64,000 nt of DNA from positions 23,090,578 to 23,154,577 of the forward strand of contig OZ025206.1 of NCBI GenBank assembly GCA_964019055.1, in the 5' to 3' direction. The position numbers were made by a program, and so were the translations under genes. This stretch comes from Anthopleura xanthogrammica. Taxonomy: Eukaryota; Cnidaria; Anthozoa; Actiniaria; Actiniidae. Below the pieces are notes generated by a model. It did not search any database. It saw only the letters and a list, made by a program, of their open reading frames with translations, and had not been told where the DNA came from. This document shows, piece by piece, positions 21,730 to 33,756 of this stretch (positions are counted from its first letter, which is position 1; each line of letters starts with the position of its first letter).

Positions 21730-24700
21730 GTAAACCAAAGTTGGCAAATTCCAAAGTTTCAGTAAACCGAATGTGCCGTAAATAATTTGCTTTATGCAGT
21801 CGTTGTTTCTACCTTGTCGAGTCTCCTGATCAAGTTTCGGGAAGATTTGAGTTGATATGAGTGTTTTTTTTCTTAATTCACTCTACTCTACATATATCGA
21901 TTAGTTGTAGCACTTTTTTGTGAGATGACGTTTCCACCGCCTTGGTTAACTGTGTTCAATGTTTGAATTAGGAGTAGGTGGGAGTGAATTGGAGCTACGA
22001 CCAACGCAGAGGAGGGTCCAGGGTTATCCCATGATGCATTGCGTTTCATAGTATATAATCAATTCTTTCGTGGCGTCATCACTTTGTTTGAGCTGGCTTT
22101 GAGTGAAGATCAAAATGGCGATGTTTAGTCCAGTTGCTAGATACTCGATATATTTTCCAGAGTTTTTATTTATTTAACGTTCTCTGTGTATCGAAAGAGA
22201 TGTTTCTGCTTCTATTCCCGGCCTGGAAGGATTTGAAGTTGTTTTAAGCCTGATTCATCTAGTTATATACGGATAAATTTGAGAGAAAGAGACGAGTGAC
22301 AACTGTTCGATGTACTCGTTGTTCAACAAAGTTCGTATCCCATCGCTTATTTGCCTCATTTCAGCATCTAATATATGGATAAGTTGTATATATTTATTAC
22401 TTTTCTTGTCGTTTGTGTAAAATATACAGTGATTTTACTGAATTTCCGTTCATTATTTATACATTTCAAATGCTCAGTTCTTCGTGAACTGTCAAAAAAT
22501 GGCTATTTTCAGAGGTCCTAAACACATCTAAAACCTGGAGTACTTTGGAGTATTTTTATATACAAGTATGAATTAACCCTTAAGCTAAGATGTGATGGTA
22601 TTAAAACGAAAAATACTCTTATAATTCCTGAGAAATAAGCGCTTTGCCTACAACATCTGACACTTTTTTTTCACAATATTTGAAGCCTATCAAGTCGTCT
22701 TTCTAAAATATCAATTGTTTTATGAGCCATTCCAAAAATATCGTTACCTTTTGGTGTAAACATAAGTAGGATTATTAAGAAACAACACACGTTAACTCTA
22801 GTTTCATTGTTCACGATTTTGTTGGTTAATCATGGCTTTAAAAACGACTTTGTATTCGATTCTTCAACACCGAGACGATTCAATGTTTACAATTGGTAAG
22901 CGCTATGCATCATGGGATAACCCTGGACCCTCCTCTGCGACCAACGTAAAGGTTGGCATGCCTTGTAGATTAGTCCTTAATTCTCATTCATTAATCATTA
23001 TCTCCATCTTTAATTACTCACCAAGTTCCTCATAGTGTTGAAACCTCAACTTCTTAAGGTTTATTTCCATGCAAGTGCACTGTTAACTATTTCTTCACCC
23101 AAACCCCTATTCCATATCCCCTTCTCTAATCCTCAAATTCATGCTTTATTGTATTTGCCTGTTTAGGTTATCAAAAGTTTAGTGGAAGAGGAAGGGAAGA
23201 ATCATATGTCGTTGAAAGACCTTGAAAGACTAATCCTAGAGGTTTGCGACATAGAAGACAAGAAAGAGATCTCGGCTCTGCTAAACTTTTACCACGACCT
23301 CGGTGTCATCGTGAAGCATGGGAACACAGTTGTTCTAAACGCTGAATGGCTTACTGACCTGTTTAGAAAACTCATTACTATCAGACCTTTCAATGAACAG
23401 GTTGGTAAAAAAATTATTATGATAAGATGGTGTCCTTTTTTAACCCCTGAACTCTTTGCGTGTAAGTGGTTCATAGTCTTTAAGCCTTCGTACAGCTGTT
23501 GACAAAGGTTAATTAGCTAGCTAGTGGTCGGGCTGCACAAGCACGGTTCGTTTGAAATATGAGAAATGTTTAAAGTTAAATCTCCCATTACTCTTCCATC
23601 TTGGCTTGGGACGGTAATGTATTTATAAAGCTTCCAAAAGCAATTGGCTCAGCCGTTGATACTGATCTGTGGAGATGGTGTCTTTGTTATTCCGTATCTG
23701 CAACAGCAACAGTTAGACCCACTTTCTAGTAGTTCGCATGACAGATAGCTCCGTCATTTTCCACTAAGATATGTTAAAGTGGAGTATCTATATTATAAGA
23801 AACAAGTTCGAAACAGTTGTCCAAAATAGTGACCCGATTTCATTGATTTAGGTGGTGGGTACCGGTAAATACCCCTCCCCCTCAGAGACCTGTTGAAATG
23901 CTCGATACTGGATGTCCGTAATGACATTTCTATCCATAAATACGTTGTTGAACATACATAAAAACAGGCAGTACATTCCGGCATTTGTGCGATTTGACTT
24001 TTAGTTTTGGAGATATTTGAGGACAAAATCCAGGATTTCACTTCCAGAGGTGGTGGGTACCGGGTAACACACCACCCCTCTCGGGTACCGTAAGATGACA
24101 ATTGCTTTGACCTTATACCTAATAGTCTAAGTTAAACCAGTCCCCCGTCTGTGCCAAAAAATTGTCCAAGGGTGTTTACGTTCCAGCCAATCAAAGCCCG
24201 TAAATCACAAGATCAAGTGTTAGTGTGGTGCCTTTTGGGTATCTCTGGCTGAGGTTCGCTCTTCGCAAAACCAGAAATCAAAGTTTGTCTTTAAAACTCA
24301 CGCTCGGCCAGATAAGCCACAGGTAGCCGCCATCTTCTTTTACTCTTTTCAAGCATATTTACTGAATGACGTCACAGCCCGCCATCGGGATCGTGACACT
24401 CGGCACGTCACGCTTCACAGCTCACTTCATAGGAGGATTTCTTTGTTATTGTAAAAAAAATTATAAAATACTATAATGTTCAATTAAATGTCCTGCTACT
24501 CCTTTTCATCAAGCTATGGTTAAAAGGAATTGCATTCATTTGTCAACACTGGCTGAAAAACCAAAATCAAAACAATTTCGATTCAAATGGCAAACCAACT
24601 AGCTAGAAGAAATTAATCCCTTAAAATCAAGTTAAAATGGCGAGCAATGCAAACTAACTTTGAAAGTTAGGATAGCATTTATACAGCGTAAAGACAATAC

Positions 24701-27700
24701 CTAATAAGAATCTTTTTTTTTTTTAAAGTACAGAGTGAAGTCTCACTGGTTTGTCGACTAGTAAGCTATTAATATTTAAAACAGTTCATTTATTTATATC
24801 TTAATCCGATCGCTTACCTCTGATGGCGTTCACTGCTACCCTTAACTTCCTCTGATTCGCGGTTTTTTGATACTGAACATTTTTGCTACGTTTCAGAATC
24901 CAGTAAACTCAGTATATTGGAGAATCTTGGAGGAAACCGGTATCCTTGATGTGAAACTTGTCGAACACGTCTTCAAAGAGAAAATTGACTGTGGAGAGAC
25001 GAAAGATGATATTCTAGCCATGATGGAGAACTATGGGCTCATAGCTAGATTTGGAGGAAACGAAGACCCAAAGAACTTCCATTATTTTGTGCCTGCCCAA
25101 TTACAGTCATCCCCTGAAGCATTCTTTGATGTCGGTCCTTCCATGTCAGACCCATGCACCTTGTATTTGCACTTTCTCGATGGGTTTATCCCACATGGTC
25201 TGTACAGCCTTTTAGTTTCGAGACTGATCACTTGGTGCTCCGAGAAAGGCTATCCCCACAAGCCAAAGCTCTATCAAAGTGTTTCAAGGTTTTTCATTGG
25301 CTGTGCTTATCGATACGAGCTGTTTCTAATACGCCGAAAGCGTTTTGTGAAAGTCGTGCTCAGATCACTTCAAGCAGAAAGATCATGGGTATTTCAGCCC
25401 GTTGCCTTTCAAATTCGGGAATTTTTGGAAAGTTCCTTGAAAGAAGTAACAGAAGAATGCCTCTGGTACCAATCCTTGAATCATAAAATATGTGTGCGGT
25501 GTCCTTCTAGTCACGCAACAAAATGTGAAGGACACCAACTGGAGTCGTGTATTGATGAGGATTGTCTTCACCTGTTGCCGATTGAAAAGGATCGAGAGTT
25601 GGTTTGCAGGGAAAGCCTCGGTGAGGAATCAAAGCCAGAAGTTCTTGGATTGAAAGAGTGGTATAGAGAACATCCAAAAGTAAGTCATTTTCATCATGCG
25701 TCGTTTAGGTGTATTGAATACTTACTTCCCTTATAAAGTGCCCTTTGTGAGACAAAATATTATACACCGACACTTACTTTAATTGAAAAATCTCAATATT
25801 GAAAGATCGAGCTTAACATCAGACCTTAATTAGCTTAAGCATGATGTTTTCCCATTTCAGACCACGTGTCATTCTCTTGGGAATGAGATTCTTTGTTTGG
25901 ATTGCATTATAGTTATATTTCCTCTGATGCGCAACTGTTCAACAAAGACATTATATATTCTAGGGAATGACACGTGGTCTGAAATGGAGAAACATTACAC
26001 TTAATTAAGCTATAAAAGTCTGTTAGGACACACGTAGATAAAATCATTAAGTTCCCAACGCAGTGCTGCTTCTGCACATACCTTAGTTCCTCAAATATCA
26101 GATAATGTTTTTGGGATGGGTTTACTAGCATTAACATATGACCTAAGAAATTTCTGCAATCTGATTGGCTAAGAGGAATGTAATTAAACGTAACAGTGTG
26201 ATTTCAAGCTCTCGGGAGTGTGATTTCAAAATTGCTATTGCAACCGCCAAAACATGTTTGAAGTGGCAGAAAGATTTCCCTAAATATTAAGCTAATTATT
26301 TGAATCTACAAGCAAAAACATTAACGAACACTAAAAGAACAATAGTATATGTATGACAGAACGTTTCAAGAGTTGGCTTTTATCAATGAAATCGACTTAA
26401 GAAAGGATTTCTTGTGCCAGAAACTTGAAAATCGTGTGGAGAATTCTTCGGCGAAAGAAGAAAACCAGCGAAGTAAAAACTCACAAAATATGCTTCTGTT
26501 GAAGTTCTCCTGATGAAGATAAGGATATCCGACGGCTGTTTATTCCTGGAAAACTTTGTTTTTTTCAAGTTCAAGATCACATAGCTCAACAACGACGATT
26601 TGCCTTCGTTGAAGCGAAAAACAGACTTTGAAAACTTAATATTAAAGTTTACAACAACGAGTCTCGAGTCTCAAGACAAGCAGATAAGTCAGAATTGTAA
26701 ATTATAATTGACAACTCGAACTTCCTTAAAATGACTAGAATATGCTGTTTTTAGCTCAGCTTTAGCTTTTTATATATTTTAGAAAAAGGCTTTAAGTCAC
26801 ACTTTTCGTTGTTTCTTTTTATCATTTAAGCTTAAGCTTATTAAATCTTGTGCCCCGTACGTGATGAAGCAGCCGCTCAAACGATAAACAAACAAACTTA
26901 TACAGATTTTTCAGTAAATTTCTTAGCCCATATGATAAACAAATAATAGCATGGTTTGTTCGTGATATTTGGCATAAATACCACTCATGATATTTCAAAA
27001 TTGTACTAATTTCACTCGCCGAGGAAGGCTCGTGAAATTACAATAATTTTGAAATATCACTCGTGGTATTTATGCCAAATATCACTCCAAACCATGCTAT
27101 TACCTATACTCACAATGCAATTACCACGCTGTGCAGGACATTTACTAACAATGCAATTGGTCCATCTTTTCATGTCGAAGGTGCACGTATGCCAACAAGG
27201 CTCGCGACATCCTCGTCTTCCGAAGGTTTACAAAATCTAGTAAAAGCCATTGGGTTTTTCAGTGATGCCCTGCAGTTTTAGCTTCCAAAATTGAGGCTCT
27301 GGACTGACTTTCGGAAAGAGAGAACATATGGGACAAAGCTATCTTTGGGGCTTTTAAAAGATGTCCTTATGTAGTCGTGGTTTTAGTGGTTATTATCTCA
27401 CATATTGTTTTCTGTATCCATACAACAGGTTCCACTGATGCATAGTGAAGACGTTGGTGGCCTTTCAGGTTAGTTTAAAACGGCTCGGCTTCTAGTCCGA
27501 GGGAGATGAAATAATAGTACTTAGCCAGCCAAGCTCACTAATTAGCTACAGTGATTGTCTCTTATCCCTTGGAGTCGAAGGGATCTAAACTCAGTATTGT
27601 GCCGGACTTGTCTTCGCGTAGGGCTTCACACTGTGCAAACTAACTACGATCTGAGCCATGAGGCGTTGCATGGCTGCCTATAAGCTCGACGTGTATTCAA

Positions 27701-30700
27701 TAGAGTTGTAGAATAAGTATAGGAAATCGCACGACCTCGAGTACAATTTGGAAATTAATAGGTACGAGTAATGTTTTGAAAGTTCTTGTAATTGCACGAG
27801 CCTTTAGGCGAGTGCATTAAAGAACTTTCAAAACATTAAGAGTGGCTATTAATTCCAAATTGTACGAGAAGGTCATGTGATTTTTTATTTATAATTCACT
27901 GAACAAAATTTTATTAAGACAAGTATGTCGAAGCGAAGGCATTCATCTGTGTCTTTGGCCGATTTTCTCCAACAAATTCTAATTAAGGAGAACTGAAATA
28001 CATAACAAATTTTTGTTTACACTCAAATTTGCCGCTGTTGGCCGTGTTTAGCAGTGTTTCCATAGCGACTTAATTGCTACCCCTACGGAGTACCTATTAA
28101 CGCTCTTATTGCACTGCTCTCGACCAATCAGAATCGAGTAATTTAAGTGTAAACAAAAATCTTGTTACGTATTTCAGTTCTCCTTAATTAGAATTTGTTG
28201 GAGAAAATCGGCCAAAGACACAGATGAATGCCTTCGCTTCGACATACTTGTCTTAATAAAATTTTGTTCAGTGAATTATAAATAAAAAATCACACGACCT
28301 TCTCGTACAATTTGGAATTAATAGGCATTCGTAATGTTTTGAAAGTTCTTTAATTGCACGAGCCTAAAGGCTCGTGCAATTACAAGAACTTTCAAAACAT
28401 TACTCGTGCCTATTAAATTTCAAATTGTACTCGAGGTCGTGCGATTTCCTATACAAATAGTGTGTAGTGTGTTAATAGGGATTAAAAATGGTAGCACGTT
28501 GCGGATTTTCGCCGTGAACGTATTCTCTGTAGAGCAACAACTAAATGTGCCTCGCGAGGCTTTGGACCAATCAAAATTATTATTTTGCTTCATTTTCAGT
28601 TAGTACTACGTTTAAGTTGAGCGACGACCAGAAGAGATGGCTGGTGATTGGTATTTGCCTGAATAAAATACTTCTGCCAACATTGCGCAGTTTCGTTGAG
28701 CCAAAGATGCTAGGCCTCTACTCTCATCTCCAAACCACCAACAACATTGACACACAGGTTCACCCTGGACACCTCACCAGAGATGGAAAGTGCAACAATT
28801 TGAATTATGCCAGCATCAACAGCAATGAAGCAAATCACAGAAAGAGAGCTCGTCTTTACGACTACGGTGTTAATTCTGCTGTAGATTTAGCCAAATTATA
28901 CCTACAACCTTTTATGGCTAAATTTTCAGGTACGAAAACTCAATGGGAAACTATATATTGCAAAGTAATAGGCGCGACGAACAGCGATGCACATGATACT
29001 TTCTCTCCATCATTAGAGCCGTGGATTCACGGGCTGCCCTAGCTCCGACACGCGTGAAAAACGTCTGCGCATGCTCGCATGGAAATTAGCCAAAAGCGTC
29101 TTCGTGCTATTGTAAAAATATGCAAATTTGACTTTCACACTTGCCTGAAGAATAATCTTTACAAAATGCCAAAACTTAAAGTCAGTTCTTGAAACTTAAG
29201 GCTAATTCTTTCATATTGTCTTTATTAATACAGTATCTTGGTCTCACAAAAAGTATACCCACAAACTTTTTTGTATACTTGGAGAAAACAAGCATTTATT
29301 TTCTCACTAAAACTCTCGTAAATTCTTGGAAAGCGTGCTGAAAGGCACGCATGCGCAAACGTTTTTCTCTAGTGTCCCTAGCACCTCTACTTTAAAATGT
29401 GACGTCATGTAAGGCTTCATTTAATATGCACAATTTTGCTGGTTCACAACCAGCGTTTGAAAGCATAATTGTTTACATGACGTCACAGTCATTAACACAT
29501 TGGAAGTATGATATACATTTTTACAATGTAAATACAAACTTAGTCTATTTCTTTTGCAGGTTTTGATAACACATGTGATTTATCTGCTGCACTTGGTATT
29601 CTCTCCTCTGCTAGTGCATTTTCACCAGACGTCCAAGACTTGTCAAGCCAAGTGAGGAAAGAAGTTAGAAATGAATGGGGCCACTGCAACTTTTCTGTCT
29701 GGGATGAAGCAAAGTTTGGAGCTTGCTTAAAGCTGATAGATTCTCTGGTAAAAGCTTTATGCCTGACCCCTGAAGAAGAGAAGAGAAGCACTGATGAACT
29801 TCAGGAATGGGAAGATAAAGGTAGGAAATGAGACAAAAATTAGTGAATGCCAGATCAACGAAAGAAAGAGCACACCTATTTATAAAAGTGTAACCGTTTT
29901 TAACACGTCCCCCAATGTACAAAAGTCCATTTTTCGAGTGCAAGTATATAACCTCGAGGATGAAACGACAAAAGAAATGCCTGCAATTATATTGGATGAC
30001 TGTAACAAAGCAACGACAAGATTTTGTTACCAACTGAAAGACACATATAAGTATCAGTTTCAAAGTAATAAGGCAAATATATCTAGAATAACAGGCAATT
30101 ATAATGTGCCAAAAACATGAACACGAGGCTGGTCAGGTCTCAGTTCTTCTTTTCATACAAATCCTTGTAATTTCGAAATGCTGCCACTTTTCAGGAATTT
30201 GTGCCAGAGCACTGACATTTTGCTTCTGATTACTGACGTAAGCATGTTGTTTGAAAGTCTGGCTATCATAACTAGCATAGTGGAAATATAATTATACATA
30301 TTCCTTTTCTATGGCTTTTTGCTAAGGGTCTATGGTCCCTGCCTTTTAGCATCATACCATAAAATGTTAAACATTACATACTGAAGTTTAACGTTGCAAT
30401 TTGCATACTTCCTTCATAAATCACAAGATTAAGTGGTTGAATGTATTTACCTTCAGGTGTCCAACTTTGTATGGGTAAGATTACAGATGCAGACCTGGTC
30501 AAGTTTATTGAGGTTAGTGATGCAGTACTTGATCGATTGACTCGTGAAGTGATGCATTTGGAAAACAGCCAAGAAGATGAAGCCCGTCGAGTAAACAAAG
30601 CTCTGCACAGCATGAGGAGTGATTTTGAGAGATATAAGGACAACATCAACAAAAACATCGAAAGGTTGGAGCAAAATCTGGAGAGTCACGACAGAAAAAT

Positions 30701-30734
30701 CAGAGCCTTAGAATTAGCTATACTGCCAAAATAA
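19672..30734 (+). CDS. Gene A: Roc-COR GTPase with C-terminal HEPN-like domain and coiled coil (5' end not found)
   Basis: Eight exons join in frame: 19672-19997, 20815-21729, 23167-23400, 24897-25679, 27429-27468, 28600-28929, 29560-29820 and 30457-30734 (stop). They encode about 1,054 residues. The order is a Roc GTPase (P-loop [20 protein letters not shown]), a COR-like region with a Cys-rich end, a HEPN-like domain with RNEWGH, and a Lys/Glu-rich coiled coil. All junctions have GT-AG borders and matching phases. The first exon begins in phase 1, so at least one upstream coding exon is needed. None like the CRIB exons of gene B is present between the LINE/DIRS insertions and 19672. Its inverted paralog is gene B. 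ROCO proteins are GTP-binding scaffolds or enzymes, and HEPN domains often act in RNA cleavage and defence. The role here is unknown. Confidence 0.85.
21998..22946. mobile_element. 931-bp Mutator-like TIR element in an intron of gene A
   Basis: The core at 22007-22937 has inverted ends CAGAGGAGGGTCCAGGGTTA and the complement, extending about 35 bp (through CCCATGATGCAT). CGACCAACG occurs directly before (21998-22006) and after (22938-22946), giving a 9-bp target duplication. Duplications of 8-10 bp are typical of Mutator-like elements. There is no transposase frame. The matching intron of gene B (44376-44866) lacks it. Confidence 0.75.
23167..25679 (+). CDS. Gene A exons 3-4: COR-like region with Cys/His-rich end
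   Basis: Exon 23167-23400 encodes [19 protein letters not shown] and then [12 protein letters not shown]...LNAEWLTDLFRKLI. This is the winged-helix-like COR part commonly written as a Y-x-DLG-x-I motif. Exon 24897-25679 continues with [36 protein letters not shown] and [10 protein letters not shown], fitting the second COR half. Near 25490-25610 it has CVRCPSSHATKC...[11 protein letters not shown], a cluster of Cys and His conserved in gene B that could bind zinc. Both exons start and end in phase 0. Confidence 0.8.
23849..24085 (+). repeat. Diverged direct repeat in a gene A intron
   Basis: GGTGGTGGGTACCGGTAAAT near 23851 and GGTGGTGGGTACCGGGTAAC near 24051, each followed by a CCCCTC stretch, are about 200 bp apart in the same orientation. 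They may be the two ends of one old insertion. Confidence 0.4.
25825..26012. mobile_element. Palindromic MITE in a gene A intron
   Basis: CCATTTCAGACCACGTGTCA (25852 on) is mirrored by the complement ending near 25987. Pairing extends with gaps to CTTAATTAGC near 25826. The loop is about 80 bp. No coding content. Confidence 0.65.
26944..27101. mobile_element. Palindromic MITE in a gene A intron
   Basis: AATAGCATGGTTTG at the left pairs with CAAACCATGCTATT at the right. Internal arms with GATATTTGGCATAAATACCA also pair, around a small loop near 27025. Confidence 0.7.
27717..28454. mobile_element. 740-bp palindrome built from nested MITE arms
   Basis: The outer ends GTATAGGAAATCGCACGACC and their complement pair. 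Each outer end is itself a small palindrome (TTGAAAGTTCTTGTAATTGC pairing with its near complement just inside). The inner arms (CACTGAACAAAATTTTATTA and complement) pair around a centre near 28080. The centre includes GACCAATCAGAAT, common in the middle of palindromic elements. It lies in the intron just upstream of exon 28600. Confidence 0.75.
28600..29820 (+). CDS. Gene A exons 6-7: HEPN-like domain
   Basis: Exon 28600-28929 encodes [20 protein letters not shown] and then [20 protein letters not shown] and a His-rich stretch, ending at [20 protein letters not shown]. Exon 29560-29820 encodes [41 protein letters not shown] and [16 protein letters not shown]. The RNEWGH segment fits the R-x4-6-H motif of HEPN domains, with the polar residue right after Arg that is common in active members. 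The context resembles the DZIP3-like HEPN family seen in many animal STAND proteins. The family assignment is by eye, so moderate confidence. Confidence 0.7.
29031..29385. mobile_element. Imperfect inverted-repeat insertion in a gene A intron
   Basis: CCTAGCTCCGACACGCGTGA...AACGTCTGCGCATGC at the left pairs imperfectly with GCATGCGCAAACG...AGTGTCCCTAGC at the right, about 350 bp apart. No coding content. The matching intron of gene B does not show this pair. Confidence 0.5.
29396..29491. repeat. Short palindrome with two TGACGTCA cores
   Basis: TGTGACGTCATGTAA at the left and TTACATGACGTCACA at the right enclose about 65 bp. TGACGTCA is the CRE consensus, but the palindromic layout suggests a small MITE and not a control site. 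Confidence 0.45.
30457..30734 (+). CDS. Gene A last exon: C-terminal coiled coil
   Basis: The exon encodes [20 protein letters not shown], then heptad-like stretches [34 protein letters not shown] and IERLEQNLESHDRKIRALEL, and stops at 30732-30734. Spacing of Leu, Ile and Val fits a coiled coil of about 70 residues, likely for oligomerisation. The gene B counterpart has an extra five-residue insert (near its [16 protein letters not shown]). Confidence 0.8.
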
Positions 30735-30999
30735 TGGAAGCAATACAAGGAAGTATAAGTCGCAGGCTCAAGAGAAGTCGCCTGTTATGAAGACCCTGCT
30801 GTCAATTCTGTGATGCCACCGAACTGACAGCCAACTTCATCAGAGACAAACCCAGGACAAATCTGACAGACAAATTCAAACACAAGAACTCGTGGGAATG
30901 AAACGTTGTGCGGGTTGGTTGAGGTCAATCATGACCAACAAAGCTCAAGACGTCTGAGCGGTTTTTTGCTTCCATATGTCAGTCAAAAGATACGAATGC

Positions 31000-31118
31000 C
31001 CAGTTTACACGTCGAATTTTACATGTGCCGAATCTAATACAAATGAATTAGAAAAATAAGTTTTGCTCATTTGATTCAATTAGATTCGGCACATGTGAAA
31101 TGCGACGTCTAAACCGGG
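31000..31118. mobile_element. Palindromic MITE, same family as 16659-16763
   Basis: CACGTCGAATTTTACATGTG followed by CCGAATCTAAT pairs with ATTAGATTCGGCACATGTGA near 31075-31110. The spacer is about 40 bp. Confidence 0.65.
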
Positions 31119-33756
31119 TCTAACTCTTTTGATGGACGAAAGCCAAAAACCCAGAGATCTCGAATTTAAACTAGTTGTCAGGGTAACTATAAAAATGAGT
31201 ATGAACAATGATAAACGTTTTTAATCATGAACCTAATGACTCGGGACACTGAGCAATTACCCCCTGCATAGGCCTTTTCTGAGTTCAATAAACAGGATGC
31301 ATTCTGGTCTAGCTTCAGTACAAACAACACCGCTCAGGTTGTCGAAACGTCAGTCACATCAAACAGTCAGTCTCAGGACAACATCCACCCGGATGATCAT
31401 AATACAAATATTGTTTCTTCTACAAATATTGTTACTTCGATAAATAAAGAACACCATACAAGGCAAGATGAGGAAAACAAGTCATGTTTGTACCGAAGCT
31501 AGACTACAATGCACCATGTTCGCTATATCAGGAAAGGTCTATGTTCGACGTAAAATAAGTGACATTTACATTAGAAAGTCTTCTGATATACCCTAAAACA
31601 TGTAATATGTATATATACTGTGATATATTGTTATAAGAATAGCACATACAGAGCCGTGGGTTTGGTATTATTCAGCTTGATCATTCTTTACATTACAGTT
31701 GACTGTTGCTAATGATTTGCAAAAGTCAAGTTGAGTAATACCAATGTTTTGAAATCCCATGGACTTTTAATGTTGTCTATGAATCAGCTGACTTATAAAC
31801 AAGGCTAAGCCTGTGCAAATGAGTCTGTTGTCTTCAAAAACAGCGAATGCGAAACTGATGTATTCTAGAATGTTCGTTCATATTCTCTTGGCCTTGTAAT
31901 ATACCATAAAACATGTAATATGTATATATACTGATTATATCTTCGTACTTCTGGAATATTCGTGGCAGGGGTTCCCAGGTTAATAACATTGCTAAATGCC
32001 CAATTTACTTTTGAGCATTTTAGCATTTTAGCATTTTATCGAATTAGTAGTTTGTAGTGCAAAAAAAAAAAGTTCTTAAATAAGTTTTGTTCATAATCAT
32101 TGGCATACAAATTTGTTTATGTAATTCTATTTTATTTCCAAATCGGAACATTTAATAGTTTAACTATTAAATCTGATTTAAATTATAATTTGCGCTTTGA
32201 TTGGTCTACAATGTAACTCCTAGGTGGTTAGACAATTATTGCATAAGCAACTTTATTTAGAAATGATGACTTGACAGTCGCAAGGAATGATGAGCTTGTG
32301 GCTTTCTATGTTGAACGTCTATAAATGAAACGGGAAAGCCAATTCCATTTCACATGGTAATGCGACCCACGTTATAGACTCTTTTAATGAATCCTCGTTT
32401 GAAGTCAAAGTTATTCTTTTCAATTTCATTTAAAAGAAATAATTTTGAAAGAATAAATTTGGCGTCACACGTGGAAAATGAAGCATTGTTGGATTTATTA
32501 TAGCCTATAATATATAGCCTATATAGTCTATAGCCCTGCCATTTCCAGATATATCAGTTTGATTAGAAAAATAAAGGCAGAACCTTTTACACAGATAGTT
32601 TAACATCCTATCCATGCTGCATGAAAAAGATATATTTCGAAAATATATATTCAACTCGTTAATAATTCATGAGGAAACACAATAGAAATCATAACCATGA
32701 ATAGTTTTGTACGAAATCTTGTTCAATTTGCATACATTTCAGCTTGGATTATCTCAGCAAAACCTAACTAAATCTTGAAAAAATTGAATAAAATAAATCA
32801 CTTTTTTATAGTGGTATTCAAATTCAGTTACTTAATACTGGTTTCCAATTTGGCCTTTTCTCTCTCACACACACTACCACTACATTATATATTCTATGCA
32901 TACAACTCAACTCACAATGAGTCGTCTACAACGTACATTCACGTCCGTGTTGTAAATCTTATACAACGCGGCGATCATGTTGTAAACATTTCTTACTGCT
33001 TCATGGCAGTAAGAAAAAATAAACAAAGTTGTTTGCAATGGTGATATGTCATCCAAGGCTGCAAACCGGAGAATTTCTTGTTCTGTATTACCGCCGGTGA
33101 ATCACAAGATTCGCTAACGAGTTCGAGTTCGAGTTCAAGTTCAAGTTCAAGGTCGAGTTCAAGTTCGAGTTATAGCTAGATTGTCAAATAAAATAAGTTT
33201 TAACTATTAAAAAAAATTAGTTTTTAAAATATCAGAAAACAGTAAATTAAATGAATACAAAATGATATCTCTGCATAGAAACAGTGTTGCGTTTTGCATG
33301 TCTCACTTCTCCTCAAACTGTCAGACCTTGTCACAGTGCGACAAGATCAACTTCCTTATTTATAACTGTAAACGCGGCCAAAGAAGTGAGTGTATTTCAC
33401 TCAGAAAGTATTTATTTACTTGCCAAAATAAGCCGAACTTTACTACAAATTCCTTTTGTAATAGCTTCGCGACCATGCTTGTAAATAGCCAACTGGTTTG
33501 CCTCCTTGCCAGTTGTGATTCTTAAACACTTTACGTTTTTATGATTTGTTTTTATTTCAGTTTATTTATTGAACGAACCTCACAGAAGAGCCCCTTGCGG
33601 GAAGTAATGGTTGTAAAATATAAATATGTAATGTAATAGCTAGTTTACGCGTTTATTTTCTTATTTTACATCAACCTGCACCACTGGCGTAGAGAGAGGG
33701 AAAGGGAGGAGGCGGGCCCCCAGTCTACGTCCCTGTTAAATATCTGCTAACATCTT
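31119..33756. other. Intergenic DNA downstream of gene A
   Basis: No gene is recognised. A 35-bp stretch with AAAACATGTAATATGTATAT occurs near 31575 and again near 31908. A GAGTTC/AAGTTC hexamer run lies at 33117-33170. The remaining sequence is AT-rich with chance open frames. Confidence 0.5.

Noticed and set aside
29396..29491. cAMP-response-element promoter
   Set aside because: The two TGACGTCA words are the arms of a palindrome in an intron, more consistent with a small MITE.
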